Shown: positions 1-9,925, numbered from the stretch's first letter. The stretch is DNA of 64,000 nucleotides from Pseudovibrio sp947494035 (GCA_947494035.1 CANLTN010000002.1:288889-352888); one strand, 5' to 3'. Numbers and translations: made by a program. Notes: a model not told the origin generated them from the sequence alone.

Positions 1-1
1 C

Positions 2-1153
2 GTTGGCTCTTTTCCGGAGATGTCCGTTCTCATCCTATCCGGTTCTCCCATCATTGGCAGTTTCGAGTTTCGTTCGCGGGTTGATTTTGTCCGTATTCCG
101 GGAGTGATAAAGCTGCGAAGCGGCGAATACACATCTCTGTCCTTGCAGCTGCACATCAATGAGACGATTGCAATCCGCTCCTCCATCATTGAGCACACAG
201 CCAAAGTTTTTAAGCCGGATATTTTCATCGTAGATAAAGAGCCGCTTGGGCTGCGTGGTGAGGTTCTACCCACCCTGCAATATCTCAAGGGACAAAAAAC
301 ACACATGGTGCTGGGTCTTCGCGATGTGATGGATGATCCTCTTGTTTTGAAGGAAGAGTGGCTGCGCAAGCGGGCCTTTCCTGCGCTTAATGATCTTTAC
401 GACGAGATTTGGGTCTATGGCCCCTCATTGATGAACAACCCACTGGATGGGCTTGGCTTTGACCAGTCTGTGATGGACAAAACTATGTTCACCGGGTACT
501 TGCGCCGATCTATGCCAAGTTCAGTCCAGGACTTTACACCTCCCTTTGATGGAACACCTTATGTACTTGTGACACCAGGCGGCGGCGGAGATGGCGTGGA
601 ACTCGTCGATTGGGTTATGAGGGCCTATGAAGCGCGGATGCGACCGCTGTTCCCTGCCCTAATTGTGCTTGGGCCCTTTATGGGGAAAGTAGATATGGAG
701 GCCTTCACAACCCGTGCCTCGCATCTGCGAGATGTGGAGATTCTGCGATTTACGCCTCAGCTTGAACCGTATATGGCTAACGCCACCGCCGTCATTGGCA
801 TGGGCGGATACAACACCTTCTGTGAGGTCCTTTCGTTTGACAATCCGGCTTTGCTGGTTCCACGTGTTGTGCCGCGCAGAGAGCAGGCCATCCGTGCTGA
901 GCAAGCCCAAAAACTTGGCCTTGCGCAGATGCTTCCAATCGACGCCTATCCAAGCGTTGAACTGATGGTGAAGGCCCTTGCAAACCTGCCGTTCATTGCA
1001 CCGCCCTCACATGCCAACTCGGAGCACTATCTCGGCGGGCTTGACGTGATCAACCACAGAACTGCCGAAATTCTAGGCGTAGATGCACAAAATCTTTCAG
1101 AGCAGATCGAACCTCCTAAAAACTCTAAACTGAAACGCAGCGCGAGGTCATGA
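2..1153 (+). CDS. MurG-like glycosyltransferase (GT28-type C-domain), 5' truncated
   Basis: The frame is open to the window edge: codons before the first in-window ATG (position 20) read on without a stop and fit the family, so the true start lies outside the window. The C-terminal half has the MurG/GT28-like donor-binding pattern, with a glycine-rich turn (GMGGYNTFCEV) followed by PALLVPR, which in this fold contacts the nucleotide-sugar. A likely role is sugar transfer in extracellular or capsular polysaccharide synthesis; donor and acceptor cannot be read from sequence. The stop overlaps the next start in an ATGA, so the two genes are probably translationally coupled. Confidence is good for the fold and low for the substrate. 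Confidence 0.8.
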   Translation, partial: VGSFPEMSVLILSGSPIIGSFEFRSRVDFVRIPGVIKLRSGEYTSLSLQLHINETIAIRSSIIEHTAKVFKPDIFIVDKEPLGLRGEVLPTLQYLKGQKTHMVLGLRDVMDDPLVLKEEWLRKRAFPALNDLYDEIWVYGPSLMNNPLDGLGFDQSVMDKTMFTGYLRRSMPSSVQDFTPPFDGTPYVLVTPGGGGDGVELVDWVMRAYEARMRPLFPALIVLGPFMGKVDMEAFTTRASHLRDVEILRFTPQLEPYMANATAVIGMGGYNTFCEVLSFDNPALLVPRVVPRREQAIRAEQAQKLGLAQMLPIDAYPSVELMVKALANLPFIAPPSHANSEHYLGGLDVINHRTAEILGVDAQNLSEQIEPPKNSKLKRSARS

Positions 1154-2394
1154 TGGATGCAGGCCGCATTGCAGTTGTCGTCAAAGGGTATCCACGTCTG
1201 TCAGAGACCTTTATTGCTCAGGAGATCTTTGGTCTTCAGCAGCTTGGCATCAAACAGCTGATTGTTGCGCTACGTCAGCCTTATGATCCTTACGTCCATG
1301 AGGTTCATAGAAAGATTACAGCTGACGTTCTTTATCTCACCGAATACCTGAAAGATGATCCACCCCGCGTGAAGCGGGCAATGGCATGGGCGAAGAAGCA
1401 ACCGACCTATGAGGCTGCCAGAGTCCGTTTTGAGGCTGACCTGAAACACAAGCGGAATGCGGAGCGGTTTCGCCGTTGGGGGCAAGCCTGTGTGATGGCA
1501 CATGAATTGCCAGCGGATGTAAATTGGATCCACACGCATTATCTGCACAGCCCCTGCACCGTTGCGCGATATGCGGCTATGCTTTCTGGTCGGCGCTGGT
1601 CCTTTTCAGCCCATGCAAAGGACATTTGGACTACGGAACGATGGGAGCTTGAGACCAAGCTTGCTGATGCAGACTGGGGGGTGACCTGTACCAAGGCCAA
1701 CCTTGCCTATCTACGCTCACTTTGCACCCAGCCAGAGAAGATCAGTCTTGTATATCATGGTCTAGATTTTAGCGGATTTCCTGAGGCTCCACGTCCTGCG
1801 AGGTTACGGGATGGGACAGGACCAGACAGTATTCAGATCATCTCTGTCGGACGGTTGGTCGCAAAAAAAGGCTATGATATCTTGCTGCGTGCACTCAGTG
1901 AATTACCCGAGGACCTTAACTGGCACTTCACCCAGATTGGCGGAGGTGAATTATCGCAGAGCCTTGAGGACCTTGCGGACAAGCTTGGTCTGACTGACCG
2001 TATTTCATGGCTAGGTGCGCAGCCCAGAACCGAGGTATTGCAGGAGATGGAAAAGGCTGACATCTTTGCCCTCGCCTGCCGCGTCACAAAATCCGGGGAC
2101 CGGGATGGGCTGCCGAATGTTGTGATGGAAGCGCAGGCTATGTCGCTGCCGTGTATTTCAACTGACGTCTCCGCTCTGCCGGAAATTATTGAAGATGGCA
2201 GGACGGGTCTGCTGTGTCCGACTGAGGACGTAGGAGCGATTGCAGAGGCCCTGCGGTCCTTGATCACTAAGCCCGCAGAGAGAGAGAGGATCGGACGCAA
2301 TGCATTTGAAAGTGTGCATCAGCGTTTCAGTGCCTCCCCCGGGTTGAAATTTCTGGAAGACAAATTCTCGAGATGCCTGGAGCTTTATTCATGA
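1150..2394 (+). CDS. Group 1 (GT4-type) glycosyltransferase
   Basis: A 414-residue GT-B glycosyltransferase. The N-terminal acceptor domain includes FSAHAKDIW near residue 155. The C-terminal domain opens with VGRLVAKKGYDILLRAL (about 235-250) and carries the GT4 donor-site E-x7-E region (DGLPNVVMEAQAMSLP) followed by ALPEIIEDGRTGLL. No signal peptide is visible, so it should act at the cytoplasmic face. Its start overlaps the previous stop (ATGA) and its stop overlaps the next start (ATGA), giving a tight operon. The layout resembles colanic-acid-type glycosyltransferases. The sugar specificity is unknown. Confidence 0.87.
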   Translation: MMDAGRIAVVVKGYPRLSETFIAQEIFGLQQLGIKQLIVALRQPYDPYVHEVHRKITADVLYLTEYLKDDPPRVKRAMAWAKKQPTYEAARVRFEADLKHKRNAERFRRWGQACVMAHELPADVNWIHTHYLHSPCTVARYAAMLSGRRWSFSAHAKDIWTTERWELETKLADADWGVTCTKANLAYLRSLCTQPEKISLVYHGLDFSGFPEAPRPARLRDGTGPDSIQIISVGRLVAKKGYDILLRALSELPEDLNWHFTQIGGGELSQSLEDLADKLGLTDRISWLGAQPRTEVLQEMEKADIFALACRVTKSGDRDGLPNVVMEAQAMSLPCISTDVSALPEIIEDGRTGLLCPTEDVGAIAEALRSLITKPAERERIGRNAFESVHQRFSASPGLKFLEDKFSRCLELYS

Positions 2395-3518
2395 AAGTTG
2401 CCTTTACAGCTCCCATGAAGCCAATCGACCATCCTGTACCTTCCGGTGACCGGACGATGGGACGGTTGATTGTGCGTGCGTTGAAACTGGCTGGCCATGA
2501 AGTTGAAGTCGCCTCGACATTTCGCAGCTGGCGCGCGCACGGGGGCGAGGATGTCACCCGCGAAGTGAAAGAGCTTGCTCTAACAGAGGCAAAGGCCCTT
2601 GCCGAACAGTGGATTGAGCGCGGTGATGTGCCGGATGTGTTTCTCACCTATCACCTTTACCACAAGGCACCGGACTGGATTGGTCCGTATCTGTGCGCCA
2701 AGTTCAACATTCCTTATGTGGTTGTTGAAGCCAGCCGCGCACCAAAGCGGCAGTCCGGCAACTGGGCCCTCGGCTTTAATGCTGCGGATGCAGCCCTTGC
2801 ACAGGCAAGTCACGTGGTGGCACTCACCAACTCGGATGCGCAGTGTCTGAAGGAAGTTTTAAATGAAGATGTTTTGACGGTTCTGCCGCCCTTTTTGGAA
2901 ACTGCAAAGTTTGAGGTTAGTCACAGCGTTACCAAAGGCTCGGCAGATGGCAAGATACGACTTCTTTGCGCTGGAATGATGCGTGAAGGTGATAAGCAGT
3001 TCTCCTACATGATCCTTGCCGCCGCGCTAAAACAGATTTCAGATTTGCCATGGCGGCTAACCATTGCAGGAGACGGGCCTGCGCGCGGCGAGATTGAGCC
3101 GCTGTTTGATCGAGAGCGCACCGATTTTGTCGGGCTCATTCCATGGCAGGAGATGCCGAGGCTCTACCGGTCTCACGATGTTTTTGTGTGGCCTGCCATT
3201 CGTGAAGCGTTTGGTTTTGTGTTTCTGGAAGCGCAATGCTGCGGGCTGCCTGTGGTTGGCGGGCGTGTATTTGGTGTGCCGGACATCGTTGAAGAGGGCA
3301 AGAGCGGCTTGCTCTCTGCTGAAGGTGATGCCTCTGGTTTGGCCAAGAACATAGCAACCCTCATCAATGACCCGAATAAACGTGAGGAAATGGCCCTTGC
3401 AGCTGTCGAGAACATACACAGAAGCCATAGTCTGGAAGCTGGAGCGAAAGGGCTCGACAAAGTGCTGAAGGCTGCAATTGAACACCATCGGTTTAAACGG
3501 AGAGTACAAGGGGGCTGA
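2391..3518 (+). CDS. Group 1 (GT4-type) glycosyltransferase
   Basis: About 375 residues. I chose the ATG at 2391 because it sits in an ATGA overlap with the preceding stop and has GGAG a few bases upstream; a longer reading from 2373 is possible but overlaps more. The C-terminal half has the GT4 signature: LTIAGDGPARGEIEPL, then REAFGFVFLEAQCCGLPVV with the E-x7-E donor site, then GVPDIVEEGKSGLL. It is the third consecutive overlapping glycosyltransferase, so it likely adds one sugar of the same repeat unit or glycan. The substrate cannot be named. Confidence 0.86.
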   Translation: MKVAFTAPMKPIDHPVPSGDRTMGRLIVRALKLAGHEVEVASTFRSWRAHGGEDVTREVKELALTEAKALAEQWIERGDVPDVFLTYHLYHKAPDWIGPYLCAKFNIPYVVVEASRAPKRQSGNWALGFNAADAALAQASHVVALTNSDAQCLKEVLNEDVLTVLPPFLETAKFEVSHSVTKGSADGKIRLLCAGMMREGDKQFSYMILAAALKQISDLPWRLTIAGDGPARGEIEPLFDRERTDFVGLIPWQEMPRLYRSHDVFVWPAIREAFGFVFLEAQCCGLPVVGGRVFGVPDIVEEGKSGLLSAEGDASGLAKNIATLINDPNKREEMALAAVENIHRSHSLEAGAKGLDKVLKAAIEHHRFKRRVQGG

Positions 3519-4720
3519 TGATGAAAGCCTTCATCCATGTTCAACATTTGCTGGGGTCCGGCCACATTGTACGTGCGGTCGCGTTGGCCAAAGCGTTGGT
3601 GCGCCAAGGATTTGCGGTAACACTGGCAACCGGCAACCGGGTGCCGCGAACCGTCAACTGCGATGGCCTGACTGTGGTCCAGCTGCCAGCCGTTCGCGCT
3701 GCAGATGCCAAATTCGATGTATTGCTGGATGAGAATGACACTCCGGTTGATGAGGCATGGTGGGAAAACCGCATTGCTGCAACGCTCTCTGCCTTCACTT
3801 CAGAGCAATATGACCTGCTGATCACCGAGACATATCCCTTTGGGCGCAGAATGTTTGCTGCGGAGATGACACGTCTTCTGGAGTGTGCCGGCAGTATGTC
3901 TTCCCCACCTTGGATAGTATGTTCAGTGCGCGACATTCTGGTGCGCAAGGATGAAGTCTGGAAAGAGGAGTGGATGGCCTCTCAGGCAAAAGCTTTTTAT
4001 AATCGCATTCTTGTCCACTCGGACCCGCACCTCATTACGTTTGATGATAGTTTTCCCTTCACCGAGCGCGTAAACTCACACATTCGCTATACGGGCTACA
4101 TCAGCGATGACCGTTCCACATCGGCTACGTCAACCGACGGCAAAGGTGAGGTCATTGTTTCGTGTGGGGGTGGCGCTGTTGGGTCTGCGCTCTTGCATGC
4201 TGCACTTTCGGCGCGCAACCATATGCCGTCTGGTCTTACGCAGAAATGGCGTGTTCTTGTGGGACAGGATCTTCCCGATGCTGAGTTCCAAAAGCTGTTG
4301 CGGCACTCCTCATCCGAGTTTGTGATCGAGCGAGCACGGAAGGACTTTCCGGCACTCTTGAAGAATGCCAAGCTTTCCATTTCGCAAGCTGGCTATAACA
4401 CCGTGGTTGATATTCTGCGTGCGGGGGTTCCATCAGTTCTGGTGCCCTTTGCCCAAGAGGCGGAAACAGAGCAAACTCAGCGCGCACTTAGTTTGATGAA
4501 ACACCACAGGGCGGTGGCTGTGCCTGAAAAAGTGCTTAGTGCCAAGACGCTGGCGCAGGCGGCTCAAAAGGCTCTTTCGCTTCCGGCACCGGACTTGCGT
4601 ATCGCCCTCAATGGCGCAGAAATTGCCGCTCAGGTCCTAGCTGCGGACCTTGGGATGGAGACGCCTGCAGATAATTCATTCGGGATCATTTGGGAAAGGA
4701 ATGTTACGCGTGACCTCTAA
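3518..4720 (+). CDS. MurG-like glycosyltransferase (GT28-type)
   Basis: A 400-residue protein with a clear MurG-like N-terminus (QHLLGSGHIVRAVALAKAL; the G-x-GH turn of the acceptor domain) and a C-terminal donor domain with ISQAGYNTVVDILRAGVPSV and LVPFAQEAETEQTQRA. Its architecture matches the first, truncated gene of the cluster, so the operon has two GT28-like and two GT4-like enzymes. The start overlaps the previous stop (TGATG); a second ATG follows immediately at 3521. Both readings give the same protein apart from one methionine. Role: sugar transfer in surface or extracellular glycan assembly (inferred from neighbours). Confidence 0.84.
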   Translation: MMKAFIHVQHLLGSGHIVRAVALAKALVRQGFAVTLATGNRVPRTVNCDGLTVVQLPAVRAADAKFDVLLDENDTPVDEAWWENRIAATLSAFTSEQYDLLITETYPFGRRMFAAEMTRLLECAGSMSSPPWIVCSVRDILVRKDEVWKEEWMASQAKAFYNRILVHSDPHLITFDDSFPFTERVNSHIRYTGYISDDRSTSATSTDGKGEVIVSCGGGAVGSALLHAALSARNHMPSGLTQKWRVLVGQDLPDAEFQKLLRHSSSEFVIERARKDFPALLKNAKLSISQAGYNTVVDILRAGVPSVLVPFAQEAETEQTQRALSLMKHHRAVAVPEKVLSAKTLAQAAQKALSLPAPDLRIALNGAEIAAQVLAADLGMETPADNSFGIIWERNVTRDL

Positions 4721-5561
4721 CTCTGAATTAGTCGTTGCACCTGTTTCAGAATACAATCTACCTCCCCACACAAACCAAAAGCACTTTGAAGAGCTACTTG
4801 TTCAACACCTTGACTGGTTCGCGGAGCGCGGCCGTCAGGTCAGATTCTGGTGGCGTGACGATGATGCAATCTCATCCACACCAGCGCTAGAGACACTGCT
4901 CAACTTTTCGCAGGACTTTGGTATTCCTCTGTCTCTCTCGGTCATCCCTAAATACGTCAAAGACGCACTGGCCCAGCGACTTGAGACCACATCTGCAGTT
5001 CATGTGCTGCACCATGGGTGGCAGCATAAAAACTATCAGGATAAATCACGCGAAGAAAAGTCTAGTGAGTTTGGATGGCGCCGTTCCGCTCAGGATTTCA
5101 CAGAAGAGCTCATTGAGGGCAAACAGATCTTGCAAAATCTGTTCGGGCCGCGCTTTGTACCGCTCTTTGTGCCTCCCTGGAACCGGGTCGCACCGCCAGC
5201 AGTGCGTCTTCTCCAGCAGCAAGGTGGCTATGGGCTTTCAGCCTTCACATGGATAAACCACTTTCGAATGCCTCATCTACAAAGCCATGTCGACATTATC
5301 GAATGGAAGAGGGATAAACGCTTTATTGGCTGGGAACGCGCCCGCAAGAGATTAGACCTGCAACTGTGCAGGCGGCGCGCGAACTCAATCGACCCCATTG
5401 GATTGCTAACCCACCACTTGGATCATGGCGAGGACTGCACCGAGTTTCTGGAGGCGTTCTTCAAGCTCACCTCATCCCACCCAGCGGCGCAGTGGCTCAG
5501 TTCAAAAGAGCTTCTTGATGAAGCAAAAAGGAATTTCAATCAGGCTTCTGGACTTGTCTAG
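4701..5561 (+). CDS. NodB-like polysaccharide deacetylase family protein
   Basis: About 286 residues. The ATG at 4701 follows GGGAAAGGA and overlaps the upstream gene by 20 bases; the 4650 start would give a longer overlap. Motifs of the carbohydrate esterase 4/NodB fold are visible: an Asp-Asp motif in WWRDDDA, the metal-binding H-x3-H in HHGWQHKNY, and a PPWNR loop. The family removes N-acetyl groups from sugar polymers with a divalent metal. No signal peptide is obvious, so a cytoplasmic step on a lipid-linked precursor is as likely as a periplasmic one. It closes the glycosyltransferase operon, which suggests one sugar of the product is deacetylated. Confidence 0.76.
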   Translation: MLRVTSNSELVVAPVSEYNLPPHTNQKHFEELLVQHLDWFAERGRQVRFWWRDDDAISSTPALETLLNFSQDFGIPLSLSVIPKYVKDALAQRLETTSAVHVLHHGWQHKNYQDKSREEKSSEFGWRRSAQDFTEELIEGKQILQNLFGPRFVPLFVPPWNRVAPPAVRLLQQQGGYGLSAFTWINHFRMPHLQSHVDIIEWKRDKRFIGWERARKRLDLQLCRRRANSIDPIGLLTHHLDHGEDCTEFLEAFFKLTSSHPAAQWLSSKELLDEAKRNFNQASGLV

Positions 5562-5685
5562 TCCGGCGTGGGTCAGACCCGAGTTTATTGAAACAGTCTG
5601 TGTCAGAGACCGCTCAGTGTCTGCCAGTGCCCTTTTGGGTGCTGCCGCGCTCAATTGCTTGTGAGATCCTCCAGCTTGCTCTACC

Positions 5686-6858
5686 CTACTTGTAGGGATC
5701 TGCAGCATCGCGCAGACCGTCGCCCATGAAGTTGAAGGCAAGTACTACGATGATAATTGGAATGACTGGAGCCATCAGCCATGGGTAGATGGTCACAACG
5801 GCGATGTTTTGGGCCTCATTGAGAAGAACTCCCCACGATACCGCTGGTCGCCTGAGGCCAAGGTTCAGGAAGGACAGCGCGGTTTCGCCGAGGATCATGG
5901 CGGGCACAGAAAGTGTCGCTGAGGCGACAAGGTGGCTTGTGAAGCCGGGAAGCAGGTGTTTGACGATAATGCGGCTTGGCTTTGCGCCCATGAGCGTAGC
6001 GGCTTTGGCATACTCTTCTTCGCGCAAAGAAAGCAATTTGGACCTGACGGCCCGCGCCAAACCGGGCCAGTCAAGAAGGCCGAGGATGACCGTCAAGCCA
6101 AAGTAAATCCAGACCGGCGACCATGTGATTGGCAGGGCTGCGGACAGGGCCATCCAGAGGGGAAGTTCCGGCAGCGATCGCATGATCTCGATAACCCGCT
6201 GCACGGAGCTATCAATCCATCCTCCGAAAAACCCTGCCATTCCACCCAGCAGAACACCAAGCACCATGGAGATACTCACCCCGACAAGACCAATGGTGAG
6301 AGACAGGCGTGCACCGTAGACCAAGCCGGAGTATTGGTCTCGGCCTAACCGGTCGGTTCCCGCGATAAAGAGAGTTCCTTCTTCAGCAGGGCAAATCACA
6401 TGGAAGCTGGCAGGAAACAGGCCCCAGAACTGGTAGGGTTCACCTTGGCAGAAAAACCGCAGTTTCTGCACGTCCGTTCTGTCGGTTTCATACACCCATC
6501 GCAGGTTTTCCAAGTCAACGGACGGAGTCATGCCGTAGACGAACGGGCCGACGAACTTTCCTTCATGGAACAGATGCAATGCTTGCGGCGGGGCGAACAG
6601 GAAATCCACATTGCGCTTGGCAACAGGGTACGGCGCGATGATTTCTGCAAAGGGCACACACAGATAGAAGAAGAACAAAACAACGACCGACACTACCGCC
6701 AGTTTGTGTTTGCGGAACTTCCACCAGATAATCTTCCATTGAGCCGCTTGATAGTAGCGCTCCTGCTCTTTGGTCAGTGCCTCTACGACATTAGGGTCAA
6801 ATCCTTTTGGATTGACGTAGTGCTCTGGTTTGTCATCGCGGCGGCTATCTGGGCTCAT
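5686..6858 (-). CDS. Peptide/oligosaccharide ABC transporter permease (DppC/YejE-like)
   Basis: A 390-residue inner-membrane permease. A cytoplasmic N-terminus with an OppC-type N-terminal region precedes a first membrane segment (about residues 53-70). A long periplasmic loop follows, then the BPD-transport core (roughly 190-385) with the cytoplasmic EAA-like loop EEYAKAATLMGAKPSRIIVKH that contacts the ATPase. Its ATG overlaps the stop of the upstream permease gene (ATGA), so both halves of the channel are co-translated. The long loop before the core is typical of the YejE/AgpC-like branch of the Opp family. Substrate: oligopeptide or oligosaccharide, not resolvable here. Confidence 0.87.
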   Translation of the reverse strand: MSPDSRRDDKPEHYVNPKGFDPNVVEALTKEQERYYQAAQWKIIWWKFRKHKLAVVSVVVLFFFYLCVPFAEIIAPYPVAKRNVDFLFAPPQALHLFHEGKFVGPFVYGMTPSVDLENLRWVYETDRTDVQKLRFFCQGEPYQFWGLFPASFHVICPAEEGTLFIAGTDRLGRDQYSGLVYGARLSLTIGLVGVSISMVLGVLLGGMAGFFGGWIDSSVQRVIEIMRSLPELPLWMALSAALPITWSPVWIYFGLTVILGLLDWPGLARAVRSKLLSLREEEYAKAATLMGAKPSRIIVKHLLPGFTSHLVASATLSVPAMILGETALSFLNLGLRRPAVSWGVLLNEAQNIAVVTIYPWLMAPVIPIIIVVLAFNFMGDGLRDAADPYK

Positions 6859-7883
6859 TGTCTTACGCCTTCTTTTCCAAGGCGAATACGTGGGTCCAGA
6901 TATCCAAGCAGGATGTCAGAGATCAGCATTCCGACGAGTGTAAGCAGAGAGACAAAGAGCAAAATAAATCCTGCAAGGAACTGATCTTGGGACTGAAGTG
7001 CGCCCAACAAGATCGGCCCAACGGTGGGCAGGTTCAAGACAACGGAAACAATCACCGAGCCTGAGACGAGCGAGGGAATTAGGTTACCAATATCAGCGAT
7101 GAACGGATTCAAGGCGATGCGCAGAGGGTATTTGACCAGAAGCTTGCTTTCGCGCATGCCTTTTGAACGGGCAGTGGTGACGTATTGCTTGTAGAGCTCA
7201 TCTAAAAGGTTTGCGCGCAGCCTTCGGATCATACCGGCTGTGCCAGAGGTTCCGATTACGATGACCGGGACCACAAGATGCGCAAGAATAGACAAGACTT
7301 TTCCGCTACTCATGGGGGCCCCGATATACTGCTCTTGCATAAGCCCACCCACAGACAACCCGAACCATGTGTTGGCCAGATAGATCAGGACCAAGGCCAG
7401 CAGGAAGTTGGGGGTGGCAAGGCCGAGATATCCTATGAGCGTGAAAGTGTAATCTCCCACCGAGTACTGGTGGGTTGCGGAGTAAATACCGATGGGAAAG
7501 GCAACGCAGTAGACGAACAGTATTGTTGCAAGGTTCAGAGCGATTGTGAGCGGGAGTGTTGGACCGACCACTTCGTCCACTGGTTGGTTGTACTCAAAGG
7601 ACCAGCCCCAGTTTCCTTGAATGAGCCCATCAAACCCATTCGGGCCGGGCCAAAGGCCAACCCAGATTCCGTAGCGTTCAATAAACGGACGGTCCAATGC
7701 GAACTCGCTGCGAAGAAACTCCAGTCTGCTGATGGATGCGCTTTCGCCGGTGGAGCGCAACATGGAGATCTGATTGGAGATATAATCTCCTTCCGGCAAT
7801 TCGATTATCAGGAAGATCAGAAAACTGATAGCGGCAAGCGTCGGTATCATAATCAAGAGACGCCGCAGGATGTAATTGAGCAC
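6855..7883 (-). CDS. Peptide/oligosaccharide ABC transporter permease (DppB/YejB-like)
   Basis: A 342-residue permease with GTG as start, preceded by a purine-rich GGGAAG. The N-terminus (LNYILRRLLIMIPTLAAISF) is the hallmark first helix of OppB/DppB permeases. The EAA-type loop YVTTARSKGMRESKLLVKYP lies near residues 235-255, followed by further hydrophobic helices. It pairs with the adjacent OppC-type permease to form the transmembrane channel. The 134-bp gap from the binding-protein gene contains no convincing terminator, so co-transcription is likely. Confidence 0.87.
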   Translation of the reverse strand: MLNYILRRLLIMIPTLAAISFLIFLIIELPEGDYISNQISMLRSTGESASISRLEFLRSEFALDRPFIERYGIWVGLWPGPNGFDGLIQGNWGWSFEYNQPVDEVVGPTLPLTIALNLATILFVYCVAFPIGIYSATHQYSVGDYTFTLIGYLGLATPNFLLALVLIYLANTWFGLSVGGLMQEQYIGAPMSSGKVLSILAHLVVPVIVIGTSGTAGMIRRLRANLLDELYKQYVTTARSKGMRESKLLVKYPLRIALNPFIADIGNLIPSLVSGSVIVSVVLNLPTVGPILLGALQSQDQFLAGFILLFVSLLTLVGMLISDILLGYLDPRIRLGKEGVRQ

Positions 7884-8017
7884 CCGCTTCCCTTTCTTCT
7901 CTGCACCACTCGTGCGGGAACACTAAAGGAGCTCCCTTGGCTTTCTCTGAGTATATCTAATCAGGTTTAAAGGGGGGCATTAGTACTTACTTAACACACC
8001 CAGATCTGTGCCGAATT

Positions 8018-9925
8018 TTAATGGTCCTCATCGGGCAGAAGGTTCTTAAAGAAGAAGAGATCCATACGGTGAATCCCGAACTGCGCGCCGGGGTCCCAAC
8101 CATATATTCCCGTTTCAGGAACGTTGAGTAAGCCTTTGACAACAACCGGTTGGCGCACGCCGTTGACCAGACCGATATGGATGGTTTCTTCCGCATGGAT
8201 CTGCAACATTTGTTCCCAGATCACGTCACGCTCTTCGAAACTGGCGCTTACCAGCCATTGGTCAAACAGCTCAACCAGACGCACGGCGGGTGGCCAGTCT
8301 GGTTTGGTGCCGGATTGGCCGTCGGTCTCGTAGTAGTTGCCCCAGCGCGCCCACGAGAGGAAGTCTTCACGTGTGGGGGCATAATCGATTGGCGGCATTC
8401 CCGCTGTCGGCACGCCATTTTCAAAGCCGGACCAGACCGACATCATCAAGGAGCCGGCGATGGCACGGGCACGGATTGTGTCGCGCTGACTTGGCCGGAT
8501 AAACGCAGATACGCCGATTTCCTTCCAGGTCTCGGCAACCAGTTCCAGAGCATCATCCTGTTCTGCGTTTTCCCCTGTGAGTTCGATGATCAGCTGTAGT
8601 GGACGTCCATCTTCCAGCAAGCGGATTCCGTCCCCACGTCTATCTGTCAGTCCAATCTCATCGAGCAGCTCATTGGCAATGTCTGGGTCAAACTCTGCCC
8701 ATGCGGTCTGAAGGTCCGGTTGGTACAGCGGCGAGACATCGAGCACAGTGTCGTTGCCGGCTCGGCCAAGACCAAAATAAAGCACTTTGTTGATGAGTTC
8801 CCGATCAACGCCCAGCGAGAGTGCATGGCGGAAGCGACGATCCTGCATGAGTGTGCGCCATGTGGGATCTTCAATACTGAGATTGGGAAGGATCGAGATT
8901 TCCGAGCCTTTTGAGTTGAGCCAGAGACGTGTATCGTAATCACGCAATTGCTCCCCGCGCTTTAAAACGGAGATATCGCCAAACCCCAGCCCGCGGGCCT
9001 GAAGGTCGCTTTCACCGGCCAATGTCTTCGCCGGTATCAGATTGCTGTCGACCACACTCATGATGACACGGTCGATGTAAGGTAGCTGCTGGCCTGCACT
9101 GTCCACGCGGTGGAAGAACGGATTGCGTTCCATGACAGCACGGCGCTCGCCGGAGGCGCTTCGGGGCACCCATGGCTGCAATGTGGGAATGAACGGGTTG
9201 GATGCATCGTACATGTCATCCATGCGATTAAACAGCGGCGCCCAGCCTCGCACTTTTTCGAGGCGAACAATCCGGGAGATGTACTCCGGGTCGCCATAGT
9301 CCTGATGGAACTGTTTCAGATATTGAGCGGGCCTGTAGATGAAAGGGGGGCGTGCTTTTGCTAGCTCCTGCAAGAACATAGGGTTAGGCGCATTCCATTC
9401 AAAACGCACTGCAGTTTCATCGATAACGGTGAACCGGGGACCTTCCCCATTCACGAGCATGAAGCTGGGCAGACCGACGGGGTTGAGCTCCGCATTCAGA
9501 GCAATATCTTCAAACCAGAAGCGGAAGTCTTCTGAGGTGAACGGCGTGCCATCCGACCATTTATGGCCTTCGCGCATGTTCAGCGTGATGACCCTGTCGT
9601 TCTCGTTATCAACGCTTTCCAGAATGTCCGGATTAAGCTCAAGGTTCTCGTCATAGCCGACCAGTCGGGCATAACCCCAGACATTGATAAGGCGAACATC
9701 CTTGGGGCGGGCAATAAGTGTATGCAACGAGCCCCCCTGAACACCAACTACCCTTCCAAGATCTTCAGGGTTGGTCACGAGCGGCTCTGTAGGCAAGCGT
9801 TCTTCTATGGGTGGCAGGTCTGGCGGCAGGCCCGGTGTTTCTTTCAGGACCAATGCCATTGCAGCGTGGGGCAATGCGAGGCTTGCAGCTATGGCGGCAG
9901 TAATCAGCAGGTCAATTCTTCTCAT
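8018..9925 (-). CDS. ABC transporter solute-binding protein, family 5 (SBP_bac_5)
   Basis: A 635-residue periplasmic binding protein. Residues 1-24 form a Sec signal peptide ending in AMA. The mature part has family 5 hallmarks: GHKWSDGTPFTSEDFRFW, then a conserved block near RPPFIYRPAQYLKQFHQDYG, and FRHALSLGVDRELINKVLYF. The YRPAQYLKQFH-type segment is characteristic of the branch that includes the alpha-galactoside binding protein AgpA of rhizobia, so an oligosaccharide ligand is as plausible as a peptide. The ATG overlaps the ATPase stop (ATGA), so expression is coupled. It is longer than most DppA/OppA proteins, as usual in this branch. Confidence 0.87.
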   Translation of the reverse strand: MRRIDLLITAAIAASLALPHAAMALVLKETPGLPPDLPPIEERLPTEPLVTNPEDLGRVVGVQGGSLHTLIARPKDVRLINVWGYARLVGYDENLELNPDILESVDNENDRVITLNMREGHKWSDGTPFTSEDFRFWFEDIALNAELNPVGLPSFMLVNGEGPRFTVIDETAVRFEWNAPNPMFLQELAKARPPFIYRPAQYLKQFHQDYGDPEYISRIVRLEKVRGWAPLFNRMDDMYDASNPFIPTLQPWVPRSASGERRAVMERNPFFHRVDSAGQQLPYIDRVIMSVVDSNLIPAKTLAGESDLQARGLGFGDISVLKRGEQLRDYDTRLWLNSKGSEISILPNLSIEDPTWRTLMQDRRFRHALSLGVDRELINKVLYFGLGRAGNDTVLDVSPLYQPDLQTAWAEFDPDIANELLDEIGLTDRRGDGIRLLEDGRPLQLIIELTGENAEQDDALELVAETWKEIGVSAFIRPSQRDTIRARAIAGSLMMSVWSGFENGVPTAGMPPIDYAPTREDFLSWARWGNYYETDGQSGTKPDWPPAVRLVELFDQWLVSASFEERDVIWEQMLQIHAEETIHIGLVNGVRQPVVVKGLLNVPETGIYGWDPGAQFGIHRMDLFFFKNLLPDEDH

